Notes under the pieces: generated by a model
Told to the model about the DNA's origin: nothing
Database searches by the model: none
The model's input: only the letters and a program-made list of their open reading frames with translations
Assembly (NCBI GenBank): GCA_963662155.1
Contig: OY759263.1
Location: 21,691,484 to 21,755,483 of the forward strand
Direction of reading: 5' to 3'
DNA length: 64,000 bases
Source: Lamellibrachia columna
Lineage: Eukaryota; Annelida; Polychaeta; Sabellida; Siboglinidae
Position numbers and translations under genes: made by a program
Shown here: positions 1 to 10,915 of the stretch, one piece after another
Numbering within the stretch: the first letter of the stretch is position 1
Layout: each line of letters begins with the position of its first letter

Positions 1-358
1 AATGAAGTGCTTCACATAATTAATTACACAATTGTAAGTAATGTATATCATAAATCAACAAATATTATATATATTAAAATGAATGATAAGGAATGCATTG
101 CGTTTCTTATTTCCTGATTCAAAAACTTTCACTACCTGATTGAAGCCTGTTTCTAATAGGAACGAATATGGAATTAAAAGATGCACAGAACAACTGCCAA
201 CTGTCTACGCAGTGTATATACTCAAGTGGAGAGATGTTAGATAATTGAACACTTTTGTATTCTGGCTCACATCAAATATTAAAAAACCTGGCCTTTGAAT
301 ACGCCCAAATAACAGACACTTGTTCAACGGTTGTGTTCTTAGAAAAGAAAAAAGCAAC
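1..358 (-). other. Start of EXT1 intron 4, truncated by the window edge
   Basis: AT-rich DNA following the exon 4 donor on the minus strand. It contains no recognisable exon, repeat or RNA. The next EXT1 exon must lie to the left of the window. Confidence 0.8.
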
Positions 359-478
359 CTCGAGTGTTGTATCGACAATCTTCTCGACGGATGAGAAGTA
401 CGCATTCCATAGGAACTGCGTGTGTTGCCGTAGCGACAAGATCTCCCCGTGGCTGATGGAACGAACTAGCGACGGAAC
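359..478 (-). CDS. EXT1: EXT1 exon 4 (120 nt, GT47 domain)
   Basis: Forty codons read [20 protein letters not shown], then [20 protein letters not shown]. They match the EXT1 segment around [14 protein letters not shown]. The acceptor is gtgtgcttgcag. Length and phase-0 ends agree with the human exon as I remember it. The donor GAG|gttgct is poor (only GT matches at positions +1 to +6, apart from T at +6), but no better site in frame preserves the conserved end TTLE. The gene continues off the left edge: the remaining GT47 part and the C-terminal GT64 (GlcNAc-transferase) domain are not in this window. Confidence 0.93.
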
Positions 479-771
479 CTGCAAGCACACCATACACAAA
501 ATACTTCAACGTCTACGGCTGGTTAACCATGACCCAATTGTGAATAAAACTAGGATAAACAAAATTCTAATGCACTGTGAATGTTTTTTGGTACTACATA
601 GAAAACCTGCAAAAACATTTGGTTGTCTTCACAATCATCATTATAACTTTCAAACTAATAACTAATAAGACTAAAGTTGGTTTTACTTCTATGCAGCCAT
701 ATCATGAGGCCAACGACAGAATGTAAAATTTTATGCTGTATAATTATTAGCAACTCTAAATAGCAAGTAAC

Positions 772-1985
772 ATTAGTATGTGGTTGTGGATCAGTCAGAA
801 CATTAAGTATATGGTTGTGGATCAGTCAGAACATTAAGTATGTGGTTGTGGATCAGTCAGAACGTTAAGTATGTGGCTGTGGGTCAGTCAGAACGTTAAG
901 TATGTGGTTGTGGATCAGTCAGAACGTTAAGTATGTGGCTGTGGATCAGTCAGAACGTTAAGTATGTGGTTGTGGGTCAGTCAGAACGTTAAGTATGTGG
1001 TTGTGGATCAGTCAGAACGTTAAGTATTAGGCTATGGATCAGTCAGAACGTTAAGTATGTGGTTGTGGATCAGTCAGAACATTAAGTATGTGGTTGTGGA
1101 TCAGTCAGAACGTTAAGTATGTGGCTGTGGGTCAGTCAGAACGTTAAGTATGTGGTTGTGGATCAGTCAGAACGTTAAGTATGTGGCTGTGGATCAGTCA
1201 GAACGTTAAGTATGTGGTTGTGGATCAGTCAGAACATTAAGTATGTGTTTGTGGATCAGTCAGAACATTTAGTATGTGGTTGTGGATCAGTCAGAACATT
1301 AAGTATGTGGTTGTGGATCAGTCAGAACATTAAGTATGTGGTTGTGGATCAGTCAGAACATTAAGTATGTGTTGTGGATCAGTCAGAACATTAAGTATGT
1401 GGTTGTGGGTCAGTCAGAACATTAAGTATGTGGTTGTGGATCAGTCAGAACATTAAGTATGTGGTTGTGGATCAGTCAGAACATTAAGTATGTGGCTGTG
1501 GGTCAGTCAGAACATTAAGTATGTGGCTGTGGGTCAGTCAGAACATTAAGTATGTGGCTGTGGGTCAGTCAGAACATTAAGTATGTGGCTGTGGATCAGT
1601 CAGAACATTAAGTATGTGGTTGTGGGTCAGTCAGAACATTAAGTATGTGGCTGTGGATCAGTCAGAACATTAAGTATGTGGTTGTGGGTCAGTCAGAACA
1701 TTAAGTATGTGGTTGTGGATCAGTCAGAACATTAAGTATGTGGTTGTGAATCAGTCAGAACATTAAGTATGTGGCTGTGGGTCAGTCAGAACATTAAGTA
1801 TGTGGCTGTGGGTCAGTCAGAACATTAAGTATGTGGCTGTGGGTCAGTCAGAACATTAAGTATGTGGCTGTGGATCAGTCAGAACATTAAGTATGTGGTT
1901 GTGGATCAGTCAGAACATTAAGTATGTGGCTGTGGATCAGTCAGAACATTAAGTATGTGGCTGTGGATCAGTCAGAACATTAAGT
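772..1985. repeat. 31-bp minisatellite, about 39 copies, in EXT1 intron 3
   Basis: Head-to-tail copies of a 31-bp unit (core tggttgtggatcagtcagaa followed by cattaagtatg) run without spacer. Most units are exactly 31 bp; one has lost a base (about 1367-1397). Three sites vary between units: ggTtgt/ggCtgt, ggAtcag/ggGtcag, and aaCGtt/aaCAtt. The CG form is confined to the first third (units 3-9 and 11-14). The pattern of variants shows internal block duplication (see findings). Confidence 0.97.
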
Positions 1986-3156
1986 ATATATACACAGGTG
2001 ATATTAGTACAACTCAAAGAACAAAGAAGAATGTGACTAATCTCTAGTCTTACCAATCTCTCTGCACCTAGCAGGTAAGCCATATAACCACCAACGGTGT
2101 TAGCAACATAACTAAATACAAACAAATCAACAAAATATCCCTTTTAATAAATTCTTCATACTTCTATACAAAGTGGTTACCAGAATTGTCTCAGCAGTTG
2201 AAGCTTCTCTTACAGCTCAGGTTCGTTCACTGGGTTACTTCATTAATCATTCCCCATTATACATATTTTTTCCCAGTTCAACAGGACATTATGATCTATT
2301 ACATTTAATAGCAACAGCATCAAATAACATCACATATTGTTAACATTATCATACACTTTGTACAGCTTGTTAGAAGATCTTCACTGGGCAGTAGAAACAA
2401 CAGGTTTGTATAAACAGGCTGACAGGAAACACAGCATCATGTTTGTCAATGCAGTGGCCTCGACTTAACAGAAACTGATTCTCTTAAGGAGCTGATTCTC
2501 TTAAGCAGTACACTTTAACAGCAGGAATAAGAAATGATTCCATCCCAACCAATACATTAGATTCTACTAAGCGACTCACTCTCTTATCCGTAATTCTGTT
2601 AAGCAGCGTCCACTGTACAATAACAAAAGTGTTAGTCCATAAATGTTCCATTTAATAATTCATCAGAAATTAAAGACCCACCCATGATTCGGTACTCACA
2701 AAAATACTCTCTACACCCTCTGATTGGTAAAAATAACACATTCATGATATTGTGTCCCTCCTGTCAGTCTGGTCAAGGTCTGACTAGACTGTGGCATGAG
2801 TGGTCAAGTGGAGTGACCTGTAGAGAGAACTGTTACATCTGTCATGTAGGATGACAGTAATGACAGATGCTCCAATAGAGACACCAGACTGTAAGGATAA
2901 GCTGTAATACAGATGGACTTTGCTCACACACTAACAAACCACAGATGCTTTCTGGTAGGGAAGTCATTACACCCCACACTATGGAATGTCCTGAGCATCA
3001 CTTATGCAGAAAATAAGAGCCCCAGATGATATTCACAAGCTTTTCAGGGGATAAAGAAACCACAAATTGCCAACTATGGTATGTCTGTAGTTTTTTTTAT
3101 ACTCTAGTGGTTTACTGAGGTTTTACATTGCTAAAACAGGGTTCCCATTTCTTTTT
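1986..3156. other. Intron 3 stretch, no recognisable feature
   Basis: AT-rich intronic sequence between two tandem arrays. I see no conserved coding segment, RNA gene or clear repeat on either strand. Confidence 0.6.
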
Positions 3157-3283
3157 GTTTATAAAACAGTAGCATTTATAAAACTGAGTTTATAAAACAG
3201 TAGGGTTTATAAAACAGTAGGGTTTATAAAACAGTAGGGTTAATAAAACAGTAGGGTTTATAAAACAATAGAGCTTATAAAAC

Positions 3284-3314
<31 letters not shown>
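3157..3314. repeat. 16-17-bp tandem array followed by (GA)n
   Basis: About eight copies of a unit like gtttataaaacagtagg run from about 3157 to 3289 and pass directly into a (GA)n tract at about 3290-3314, then an imperfect purine-rich tail. An apparent minus-strand reading frame across it (TVLLTLLFYKPYCFINP, then a leucine/serine run) is just the repeat translated. Confidence 0.93.
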
Positions 3315-3321
<7 letters not shown>

Positions 3322-3419
3322 GGTGAAGGAGAGGAGAGAAAGATGCACCACTTTTGTTGATGGGATTTGATCAAAAATTATTTTAATAGGACAAATCTGC
3401 AAAAATGAGGTAGCATGTC

Positions 3420-5364
3420 ATAGTCGATACTAGTTAGGTTAGATTTTTTGCAAAATGAGTCTGAAATGTGACTAAAGCACATTTAATTTTAATTAATTAA
3501 ACCAACTTCCTTTAGATGCAATGTGCTTATAACCATATAGCTGGGTGTGAATTTAAGTCTCACTTGGACAAGGGAACATTCATAAAGCTGCCTATGGATT
3601 ACAAACTGCCTGACTGGCACACAAGCCATGCATCATCGGACTTCCCCATGTCTAACCCAAGACAGATCTACCCTTGGCAGACACCTGGCATCACAACACA
3701 GATAAAAACCATCATTTGTTGTACAGGGAAAAACAAATACAATTACCATGTGGCAGACAGGAAAAACAAGAAAGAAAAAAAATTATCTATACATGATGAA
3801 AAAGCCAGTTCCACTTCGGCGGCCACTAATTAGCTGCCAAGTCTGGCTCCAATCAGTGGATGCAGATTGCTTTTTGTTAGTAAGGGGCAGTCACAGAAGT
3901 TCAGAAGTCCAAAAACTGTATAGCATTACGTATTGGTGGCTAGTGGTGGTGGGTGCGACATCACGTTTCAAGAGAAAAGTTCAATCACTCCGAATGGGTG
4001 AAACTGGTGTTAATGCACGTTGACGCTATTGTAGATATCAGAACCAGGCAGCATGGTGGACAGTGCCTTGGTAACGGTAAACCATGTCACACGTCAGTTA
4101 AATCGGATTAAGCTGCCCAATTTATTGTCCTTATTGTTCATCTAGAGCACATATTAAATACATGAATTGTCATTCTTGAGCGTACCAGTACGGTGGTTTT
4201 GCACATCTGACGAATTTATCGCAGCTATGGTCAATCGATTGTATCGTGATTATGCTTCAGTACAAACAAGTGATGGTCATTCGATTAGCAATACAAAAAA
4301 CTACTTGTTTTGTACTTTTTTATTACACCATCCCTAAGTAGCTGTGCATTTTTACTTGGCGCAGGTCAAGGGATTAGTGCTGATAGTCAGCGAGAATACA
4401 AGTGCTGAATGGCACGGATGGGATATATATGTCAGTATGTCTTCTATTGTTTAGTTACAATGGCGTCTGTCAGTAAAGTTTGTAGTTAAAATATCAACAA
4501 GTTAACGCATCTTATTCACAGTTCATATGGTACAGATTTTGAATCCTTGTGCAACAAAGCAAGAGAAATAAAACCTTGCTACAGAAAGATAAATATCTTC
4601 TGTTAATAAAAACCCCCGCTATACAACTACCAACAAACAACACAGAAATTAGACCGGAACATAAACAACCAAAACACACCAACAGATAAACAACCCTCGA
4701 GAGAAGGTCTCAGCACCTAATCTAGAGCAAATATTGGCCTTAAGACACCTTAAGGTATGTCAGTATGATAACCATCAAGTGATCAACAACACCAATCAGT
4801 AACTCAAACGGACACCACCGTCACCGGTAAATACCTTTCAAATCCTTATAAATGTCTTATCAATAAGTGTGTAAACAAAATTAATGAACATACACCTGCC
4901 TTTTCCCAAACCAGGAACAACTGTAGCGCCAACCAATAACTACAAAATGGCAAAATAAATATTTTATGCCAGCTAGACATTAAAAGCAGAGATTGACTGC
5001 TATGCTATTACCACATACTAAATGAGGATGTAGCCGAACAGATCAAGAGTGCCAGTGAAGGCTGAACATAGCAGGACCGAGTTGAGAGAATTATTACATT
5101 TACAAATTATGAAAAAGACAGGACTTAATAAAGGGCATACTTTCAAAATACACATACATTGGGCAGCAGAAATGGGGCACTAAATGGCGGATAATAAATG
5201 GCGCAAAATGGGACATCAAGTGTTTCGACATCATGTTGTAGAAAACAAACATTATCAGTTCAATGACACAAGTTTAAACTTTTTTGTATCAAAATTATAC
5301 AGTTAATGCAGTGAGGGCAAAGTCAGACTTCGATGTAAAATATGATGATGTCTACCCTTGCTTC
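3420..5364. other. Rest of intron 3 before the poly-G run
   Basis: Begins with a fragment (about 3424-3475) of a dispersed repeat also found near 7.75 kb and 21.1 kb, recognised by gcaaaatgagtctgaaatg. The remainder is ordinary AT-rich intron with no exon or RNA gene that I can support. Confidence 0.55.
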
Positions 5365-5385
5365 GGGGGGGGGGGGGGGGGGGGG
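5365..5385. repeat. Homopolymer: 21 consecutive G on the plus strand
   Basis: Uninterrupted G21 (C21 in the EXT1 pre-mRNA), about 30 nt after the exon 3 donor. Its length may be unstable or mis-sequenced. Confidence 0.97.
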
Positions 5386-5414
5386 TCCAGGGAGGTGGGA
5401 AGAAGGCGGTTTAC

Positions 5415-5541
5415 CTGTAGGAGCAATCTTTCATCACCCCAGATTGCAGCCTTGCTCCAGTCAATGACCTCAGCGAAGGGAAGAACCCAACCATTGCTGA
5501 GGAGCACAGGGATACAGCCAGCCTGTAGAGTCTCCAGATAC
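5415..5541 (-). CDS. EXT1: EXT1 exon 3 (127 nt, GT47 domain)
   Basis: The exon begins with G, completing an Arg split across intron 2, and reads [18 protein letters not shown], then [19 protein letters not shown], then RLLLQ. It ends in phase 0 before gtaaac. This is the strongly conserved exostosin core with the [11 protein letters not shown] and LPF-EVIDW motifs. The acceptor has a clear pyrimidine tract (cttttttactcttcag). The combined length of exons 2 and 3 (202 nt) equals what I recall for human exons 2 plus 3, so only the position of the intron between them differs. A SINE ends about 25 nt upstream of the acceptor dinucleotide, and a 21-nt poly-C run (on the sense strand) lies about 30 nt beyond the donor. 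Confidence 0.96.
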
Positions 5542-5568
5542 CTGAAGAGTAAAAAAGCACGTTTTTAA

Positions 5569-5698
5569 ATAGTGCTGTATCCAGTCCTTTGGACCGCTCA
5601 AAGTGCTGTACCCTTCACCCCTTGGTAGACCTGTTCAATCCAATGCCATGGTGACTTATCTGGAAAGCATTCAGCCATGCTGCAATTACTATTCGTTC

Positions 5699-5704
<6 letters not shown>
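5569..5704 (-). mobile_element. tRNA-derived SINE, 3' part (copy A) in EXT1 intron 2
   Basis: Matches the 3' two-fifths of the SINE family seen complete at 12.9 kb and 50.5 kb: body with the reverse complement of gctgaatgctt, the segment around gacctgttcaatcc, and the tail tccagtcctttggaccgctc. It is in the same sense as EXT1 and is cut off at its 5' side by a TA/CA microsatellite. Its 3' end lies about 25 nt upstream of the exon 3 acceptor. Confidence 0.85.
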
Positions 5705-5729
<25 letters not shown>

Positions 5730-5765
5730 TATATAATGTATTATATATATATATATATATATATA
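5699..5765. repeat. Compound (TA)n-(CA)n-(TA)n microsatellite
   Basis: Simple repeat at the truncated 5' side of SINE copy A, within intron 2. Confidence 0.95.
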
Positions 5766-6044
5766 TGGTTCATTTATTTTATTAATTTATGCTATATAAC
5801 AGTCACAATTTTTTTTAATGATTTTTACTACAAACATGCATATTAATTCCGTATTACTTTTGCATATAAGATAATGTATAATTATTTTTACGAAAGTTAT
5901 TTTCATGAAATATTTTACTGACAGTGGGCATCCCAAATGGGGACATATAACTGCCAAAATATATCCATATTTACAGAGCCAGACAGGGCTTCCAGAGACA
6001 GACATGGAGCTTTTATTGTGGTCCTATTCAAGTAAGTGGCATGG

Positions 6045-6059
6045 TCACTAGGTGGCAGC
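6045..6059 (+). promoter_or_regulatory. CTCF-like motif in EXT1 intron 2
   Basis: TCACTAGGTGGCAGC matches the metazoan CTCF core (CCASYAGRKGGCRSS) at 14 of 15 positions by eye. CTCF is present across bilaterians, but binding here is inference from the motif alone. Confidence 0.4.
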
Positions 6060-6201
6060 ACATATCTATCCATGTTTCAAAATGGTTGAATTTTATTTGG
6101 AAGGCCACAATCATTGATGCTATCGGATCTAACATTCAGATTCTCTTGTTCAATGTGATACATTAATTCTGAAAATAACTACACTTTGAATCAGGAAACT
6201 A

Positions 6202-6203
<2 letters not shown>

Positions 6204-6282
<79 letters not shown>
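6204..6282. repeat. (TA)n microsatellite, 79 bp, in EXT1 intron 2
   Basis: Pure dinucleotide tract about 290 bp downstream (in EXT1 sense) of exon 2. Apparent reading frames through it are artefacts of the repeat (alternating Tyr-Ile). Confidence 0.98.
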
Positions 6283-6283
<1 letters not shown>

Positions 6284-6570
6284 CAAGAACAGCAATGAGA
6301 TAGTAATTCCGGAAATGTTGCAATCAGTGAAACATGTGATCTTAATTATTTTCAGCTTTTATTTATGTGTTTATATGCCACTATTTACACAAACAACACT
6401 GTGTTTTATTGGAAATAATTATTGCGATAATGAAAATTGTTTGACGTAAACCTTTTGTGATTTTTATCACAATGATGGTTTCTACAGTGCAGCATCCCAG
6501 ACGAATTATTCAGATGGGGTGCTATATAAGAAATTTACTATTATTATTATTAATAAAATTACGATCTTAC

Positions 6571-6645
6571 CTGAATGAGCCGAGACGCCGTCCGCGCGGA
6601 ACCAGACAGAAGGTGGAGTTGTGAAGTAACACCTTGTAGTCATGT
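6571..6645 (-). CDS. EXT1: EXT1 exon 2 (75 nt, GT47 domain)
   Basis: This short exon continues exon 1 in frame. It supplies one nt to complete Arg312, then 24 codons reading [20 protein letters not shown] and LGSF, then AG. The acceptor is ttcatttcag and the donor gtaaga, both good. The stretch [13 protein letters not shown] is a hallmark of EXT/exostosin proteins; in human EXT1 this arginine-rich segment is, from memory, a hotspot of missense changes in hereditary multiple exostoses. The exon ends in phase 2 after LGSF, whereas the human exon, as I recall, ends six codons later in phase 0. It is too short to appear as an open reading frame of its own; I found it by homology between exons 1 and 3. 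Confidence 0.95.
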
Positions 6646-8974
6646 CTGAAATGAAGAATACAAATGTGACAAACATTCTATAAATCAACACATTCACAAC
6701 TCTACAAGATTTCTTCTGTTGCACCAGAATCCCCGGGAACCCAAACTCAGAGCAAAGTCAAAAGGGTTAAAAAATCTCAAAATCTGTTGTCAACGGATGG
6801 GAACCCAACAGATGGAATGTGCTACCGAGGCTAAAATGAAAAGATTAGTCTTAAGATGATGGCAACAGGTTATTATATTTCCTGCTGACTTAACACAGAC
6901 AGGGTTTGAAATTGAGAGTTGGTGATGCAATGAGAAAGCCCAACATATCGCACAGGTCTTGGGGTATCAAAATACGCATCATAGAGAATAGGGTTGAGGC
7001 TCACAAATATAGCACAGCATTCTTACTGACAGCTGCGACACACAGTGGGCATTCCTAGTGTCAGCGACATGTCACTACATTTTTGTAATTTTTCTGTGTC
7101 CGCAGGAAATGTTCACCAATACCACCCAGTTTCATCTGGGGATATCGTCAGTACAAATGCATAACACTGTAGATTGTATATGTCAGGGAGTTCACTTGTA
7201 CCTAGGATCATGTTGCTTCAGACATCAACCTGTTATCGCCAAAAATTTGCCCAGCCTAACCCAGTGCCTAGTTAAAAAAGCGGCTAGTATTTCCCAGAAT
7301 TTTGGTGTTGTCAATAATGCACTGAACTTTGTCAGATTTAATGCGGACCTGACATTCCGGGCCAGCTAGTCTGGAGTCACTGGACTTGGTCACGTAGCAT
7401 AGCTGTAGAACTCATGCATTGGGTTAAACCCCATCCTCGATTGATTTAACTCATCGCGAATCAGGTTCGTCGATATTCAAATCCATAGCACGTGAATGGT
7501 TTTGAACAGTCACATGAACAGTTGGTTTGATAAAATACTGCACATTTTTGTTAGTCATCGAAAGAACTGACTTTGATCACTAGATCGGGTAACTAACAAA
7601 AGTGTGAATTCCACATTGTAGTTGTATGTCATAGTACACTTTTGTCCTTTTTTCTACAGAATATTGACCAGAGCGGGCAAAAAAAAATCGAACTGTTTGC
7701 CCAATGATTTCACCAAAACTAAATAACAATGTGTTAGTTGATACTAGATAGATATGATTTTTTTGCAAAATGAGTCTGAAATGAGACAAGAGAGAAAATG
7801 CATTGAAGAGGGACTTTCAACACTCTCAGCCTGGGAAATGGTAAGACAGATTTGGCATGAGCTTCCATTCATAGAGGGAATAAACAGACAATCTAATGCT
7901 GATCACGGTCTGCATCCTAAATTAGATGACAGATTTAGGAAGATTTCCCCTTCATATGGGAGATTAATGGAACCATCGATAAATCATCACTTTCAGCCTT
8001 TTAAATGAGATGACAGATTGGGGATAAGTCCAGAAAGCTGATGGACGACTTGTTTAGCTGGACATGACAAGTCACCAATTTTTGCAACATCAGAATAGAA
8101 TTGAAGCCTGCCATATTGGCTTCAGAGACTGATGCACTGGTTCTGAAGGTTGCAGGTTCAAATATGGTGTCCACCACACTCATGTTATTCATGTCTTTTA
8201 TCAATGGTGAGATAAAACGATATGGTTAAATATTTTCCAAATCATCATCAATTTGATAGAAAAAGCAACTGTTCAGTTACGCAATAAAATAAACACCAAA
8301 TCAGTAATAAGTTGAAAATCTTCAGCACCCTTAAGCACTGGGATAGAATAACAATGCTTTTTGGGGGAAAATATGTTTTGAGATAACCCCCTACAAAACT
8401 ATACTTTGGTGGAGCTTTGAAAGTCCCAGTCAATTTCACATATCTAATTCATATCTTAGTCAAATTTATTATAACAATATTTTCCCCAGCTGGAGCTGAG
8501 CAGCCTAACCAATCATTCAAAAGATTCTACAGATAGTATTGGCACAAAGATGTATTGAAGCAAAATTTCAAGAACAAAAGTATAGACTCCAAGCAGTGGG
8601 ACAGTTACAAACATTGGACCTAACTTGTGGACTGGACCTTACTACAAGCTGATGTAGAGGACCATCGATGGTAGAAGTTCAGTGATTGGCTGTCAGAGTC
8701 ATGGGAAGATGAAGAAGATGGTGTCATTGTTGACGTGCTTAGTGGCATACAAGAAGCCTGGAGAAAATATGTCTGCGTCAGATGAGGTAGTAAAAAACAG
8801 TTGTCCCAGAGTTCCTGTCTCCGCCAGAGAAAGTACACAGTCCTATCCAGAGGGTAAAACACCCGTCGTGAACCCGCAACATCACAAGTGCAACGATGTT
8901 AACTGTAAATTGTGCACATAAAATGGTGCAAAAACGACTGCACCAAGAACAACTGGATGACAGAAATAACACTA
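6646..8974. other. EXT1 intron 1, proximal part
   Basis: Contains a dispersed repeat at about 7555-7800 that is related to 20985-21180 (shared segments gatttcaccaaa.ctaaata and gcaaaatg.gtctgaa). Otherwise I see no exon, RNA or mobile element that can be named. Several short open frames here show no recognisable domain. Confidence 0.55.
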
Positions 8975-8977
8975 AAT

Positions 8978-9205
8978 TCATGTGTAAATGTGTAATGTGT
9001 AAATGTGTAATGTGTAAAGTGTAAATGTGTAATGTGTAAATGCCACTGCTTGTTGTCTATGGCCAGATGTAGCAAAAACTAAAATCTACTATGCACAGAG
9101 CATCCAGCTGCTTAGGAGTTTGTAAATAAAACAAACCAATACCTTAAAAATTATTCTGATAGGATTGACCCACCCACCCACCCACCCACCCACCCACTCA
9201 CCCAT
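8978..9205. repeat. Two short simple repeats: (tgtaaatg/tgtaatg)n and (CCCA)n
   Basis: At 8978-9043 alternating tgtaaatg and tgtaatg blocks form a roughly 14-bp tandem repeat. At 9171-9205 a (CCCA)n tract of about 8 units follows. Ordinary intron lies between them. Confidence 0.9.
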
Positions 9206-9850
9206 CCAAAAAAGGAAGCAATGTACAATGGAAGGCTGATTATCGCAAAATTTTAACCAGGGTGGGGGACTCTAAAAATACCCTGTTCACTTTTTGTGAT
9301 AATCAATGTGGACCCTTGACCCATCCATGCACTTTTTTTATCATTAGATTTTTTTACATTTACAAAGCTCCTTAGTCTTGTTAGCAAATAAACTGTCTTA
9401 GTGGCATGCCAGGGACAGGCTGACTCTTGTGTCATCTCCTCTTATCTACTGCATGGGACACATTACATAAAAAGGATGCCCACCAGATGAATCTGAGCTC
9501 AGTTGGACCTGGGAAGGGTGGGTTTGTGACTCAGATGTCCACCTGCTGAGAATGATCATCCCTATGGGAAGAATCAGCCTGGGAAGGGAACCATAAGTGG
9601 GAACTTGGAAGGCGACATCAGTGGGAGATCGATGCCATCCAAGAAATGCCTTGACATTGTGCGAAATGAAAAGATACATCATATCGACCATGTTACAGTC
9701 GGCATGCATTATTAATTAAGCTGTGTTTCAGTACATGGCTGTAATAAGTCCCTTGTTAAATGGAATAATATTAATAATGATGTCACAACAGAATGATCTG
9801 TGGATGTTCTGGTTACAGAGATGTTCAATGCAAGAAAGACTAAATTACTC

Positions 9851-10915
9851 CTCACAGACAAACGTCTGCTAGAGTAGACAAACATCTGCGAGAGTAGACA
9901 GACATCTGCAGGAGTAGACAGATGTCTGCCAGAATAGACAAACGTTGGCGAGTATAGACAAACGTCAGCAAAAGTAGACAGATGTCTGCGAGAGTAGACA
10001 AACATCTCCCGGGGTATACAAATGTCTACCACAGTAGATAGACATATGCCAGAGTAGACAAATGTCTGTCAGAGTAGACAAACATCTATGAGAGTTAACA
10101 CACGTCTGCCAGAGACATTTACCAGAGTAGATAAACGTCTACCAGAGTAGACAGATGTCTGTGAGAGTAGACGTCTGCCAGAGTAGACAACATTTGCCAG
10201 AATAGAGAGACGTCTGTCAGAGGAGACAAACATCTGTCAGCGTAGACAGACTTCTGCCAGAGTAGACAAACGTCTACCAGAGTAGATGTCTGCCAGTGTA
10301 GACAAACGTGTGCCAGCATAGACAAACATCTGCCAGAGTAGACAGACATCTGTGAGAGTAGACACATGTCTGCTAGAGTACACAAACATCTGCCGGAGTA
10401 GACAAACGTCTACCAGAATAGACAAATATCTGCCAGAGTAGAAGACGTCTGCCAGAATAGAGCAATGTCTGCAAGAGTAGACAGACATCTGCCAGAGTAG
10501 ACAAACATCTGTGAGAGTAGACAAAACTGATGTGAGTATAGATAAATGTCTGTGAGAGTAAACAAACATCAGAGTAAACAAAACTTATGCGAGTATAGTC
10601 AAATGTCTGTGAGAGTAGATACACGTCTGCCAGAGTAGACAAATGTCTGCCAGAGTAGACAAAGGTCTGTTAGAGTAGACAAAGGTCTGCTAGAGTAGAC
10701 AAACATTTGCTAGAGTATACAAATGTATGTGAAAGTAGACAAAACTGATGCGAATATAGACAAACGTCTGTCTGAGTAGACAAAAATCTGCCAGAGTAGA
10801 CATCTGTGAGAGTAGACAAAACTGATGCAAGAATAGACAAATGTCTGTCAGAGCAGATAAATGTCTGTCAATATAGACAAACCCCTGCCAGAGTAGACAG
10901 AAGTCTGCTGAAAAC
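9851..10915. repeat. 20-bp minisatellite, about 50 degenerate copies, EXT1 intron 1
   Basis: A diverged tandem array of agtagacaaacgtctgccag spans just over 1 kb. A longer variant carrying aaaactgatgcgagtatag recurs at about 10525, 10577, 10742 and 10817. Because 20 is not a multiple of 3 and the unit lacks minus-strand stops in most frames, long Ser/Leu/Val-rich frames appear on the minus strand. They have period-20 peptides and are not credible genes. Confidence 0.96.

Noticed and set aside
772..1985. CRISPR-like regular array
   Set aside because: Units are contiguous 31-bp repeats with no unique spacers, in an animal intron; it is a minisatellite.
5284..5568. Plus-strand 94-codon open frame
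   Set aside because: It is the antisense shadow of EXT1 exon 3 plus the poly-G run.
6186..6449. Long Tyr-Ile reading frames here and at 25.5-25.9, 58.65-58.93, 59.11-59.34 and 59.35-59.6 kb
   Set aside because: Pure translations of (TA)n microsatellites.
9712..10642. Four overlapping minus-strand frames of 88-114 codons rich in Ser, Leu, Val
   Set aside because: By-products of the 20-bp minisatellite; peptide period 20 in several frames, no conserved start, no splice sites.
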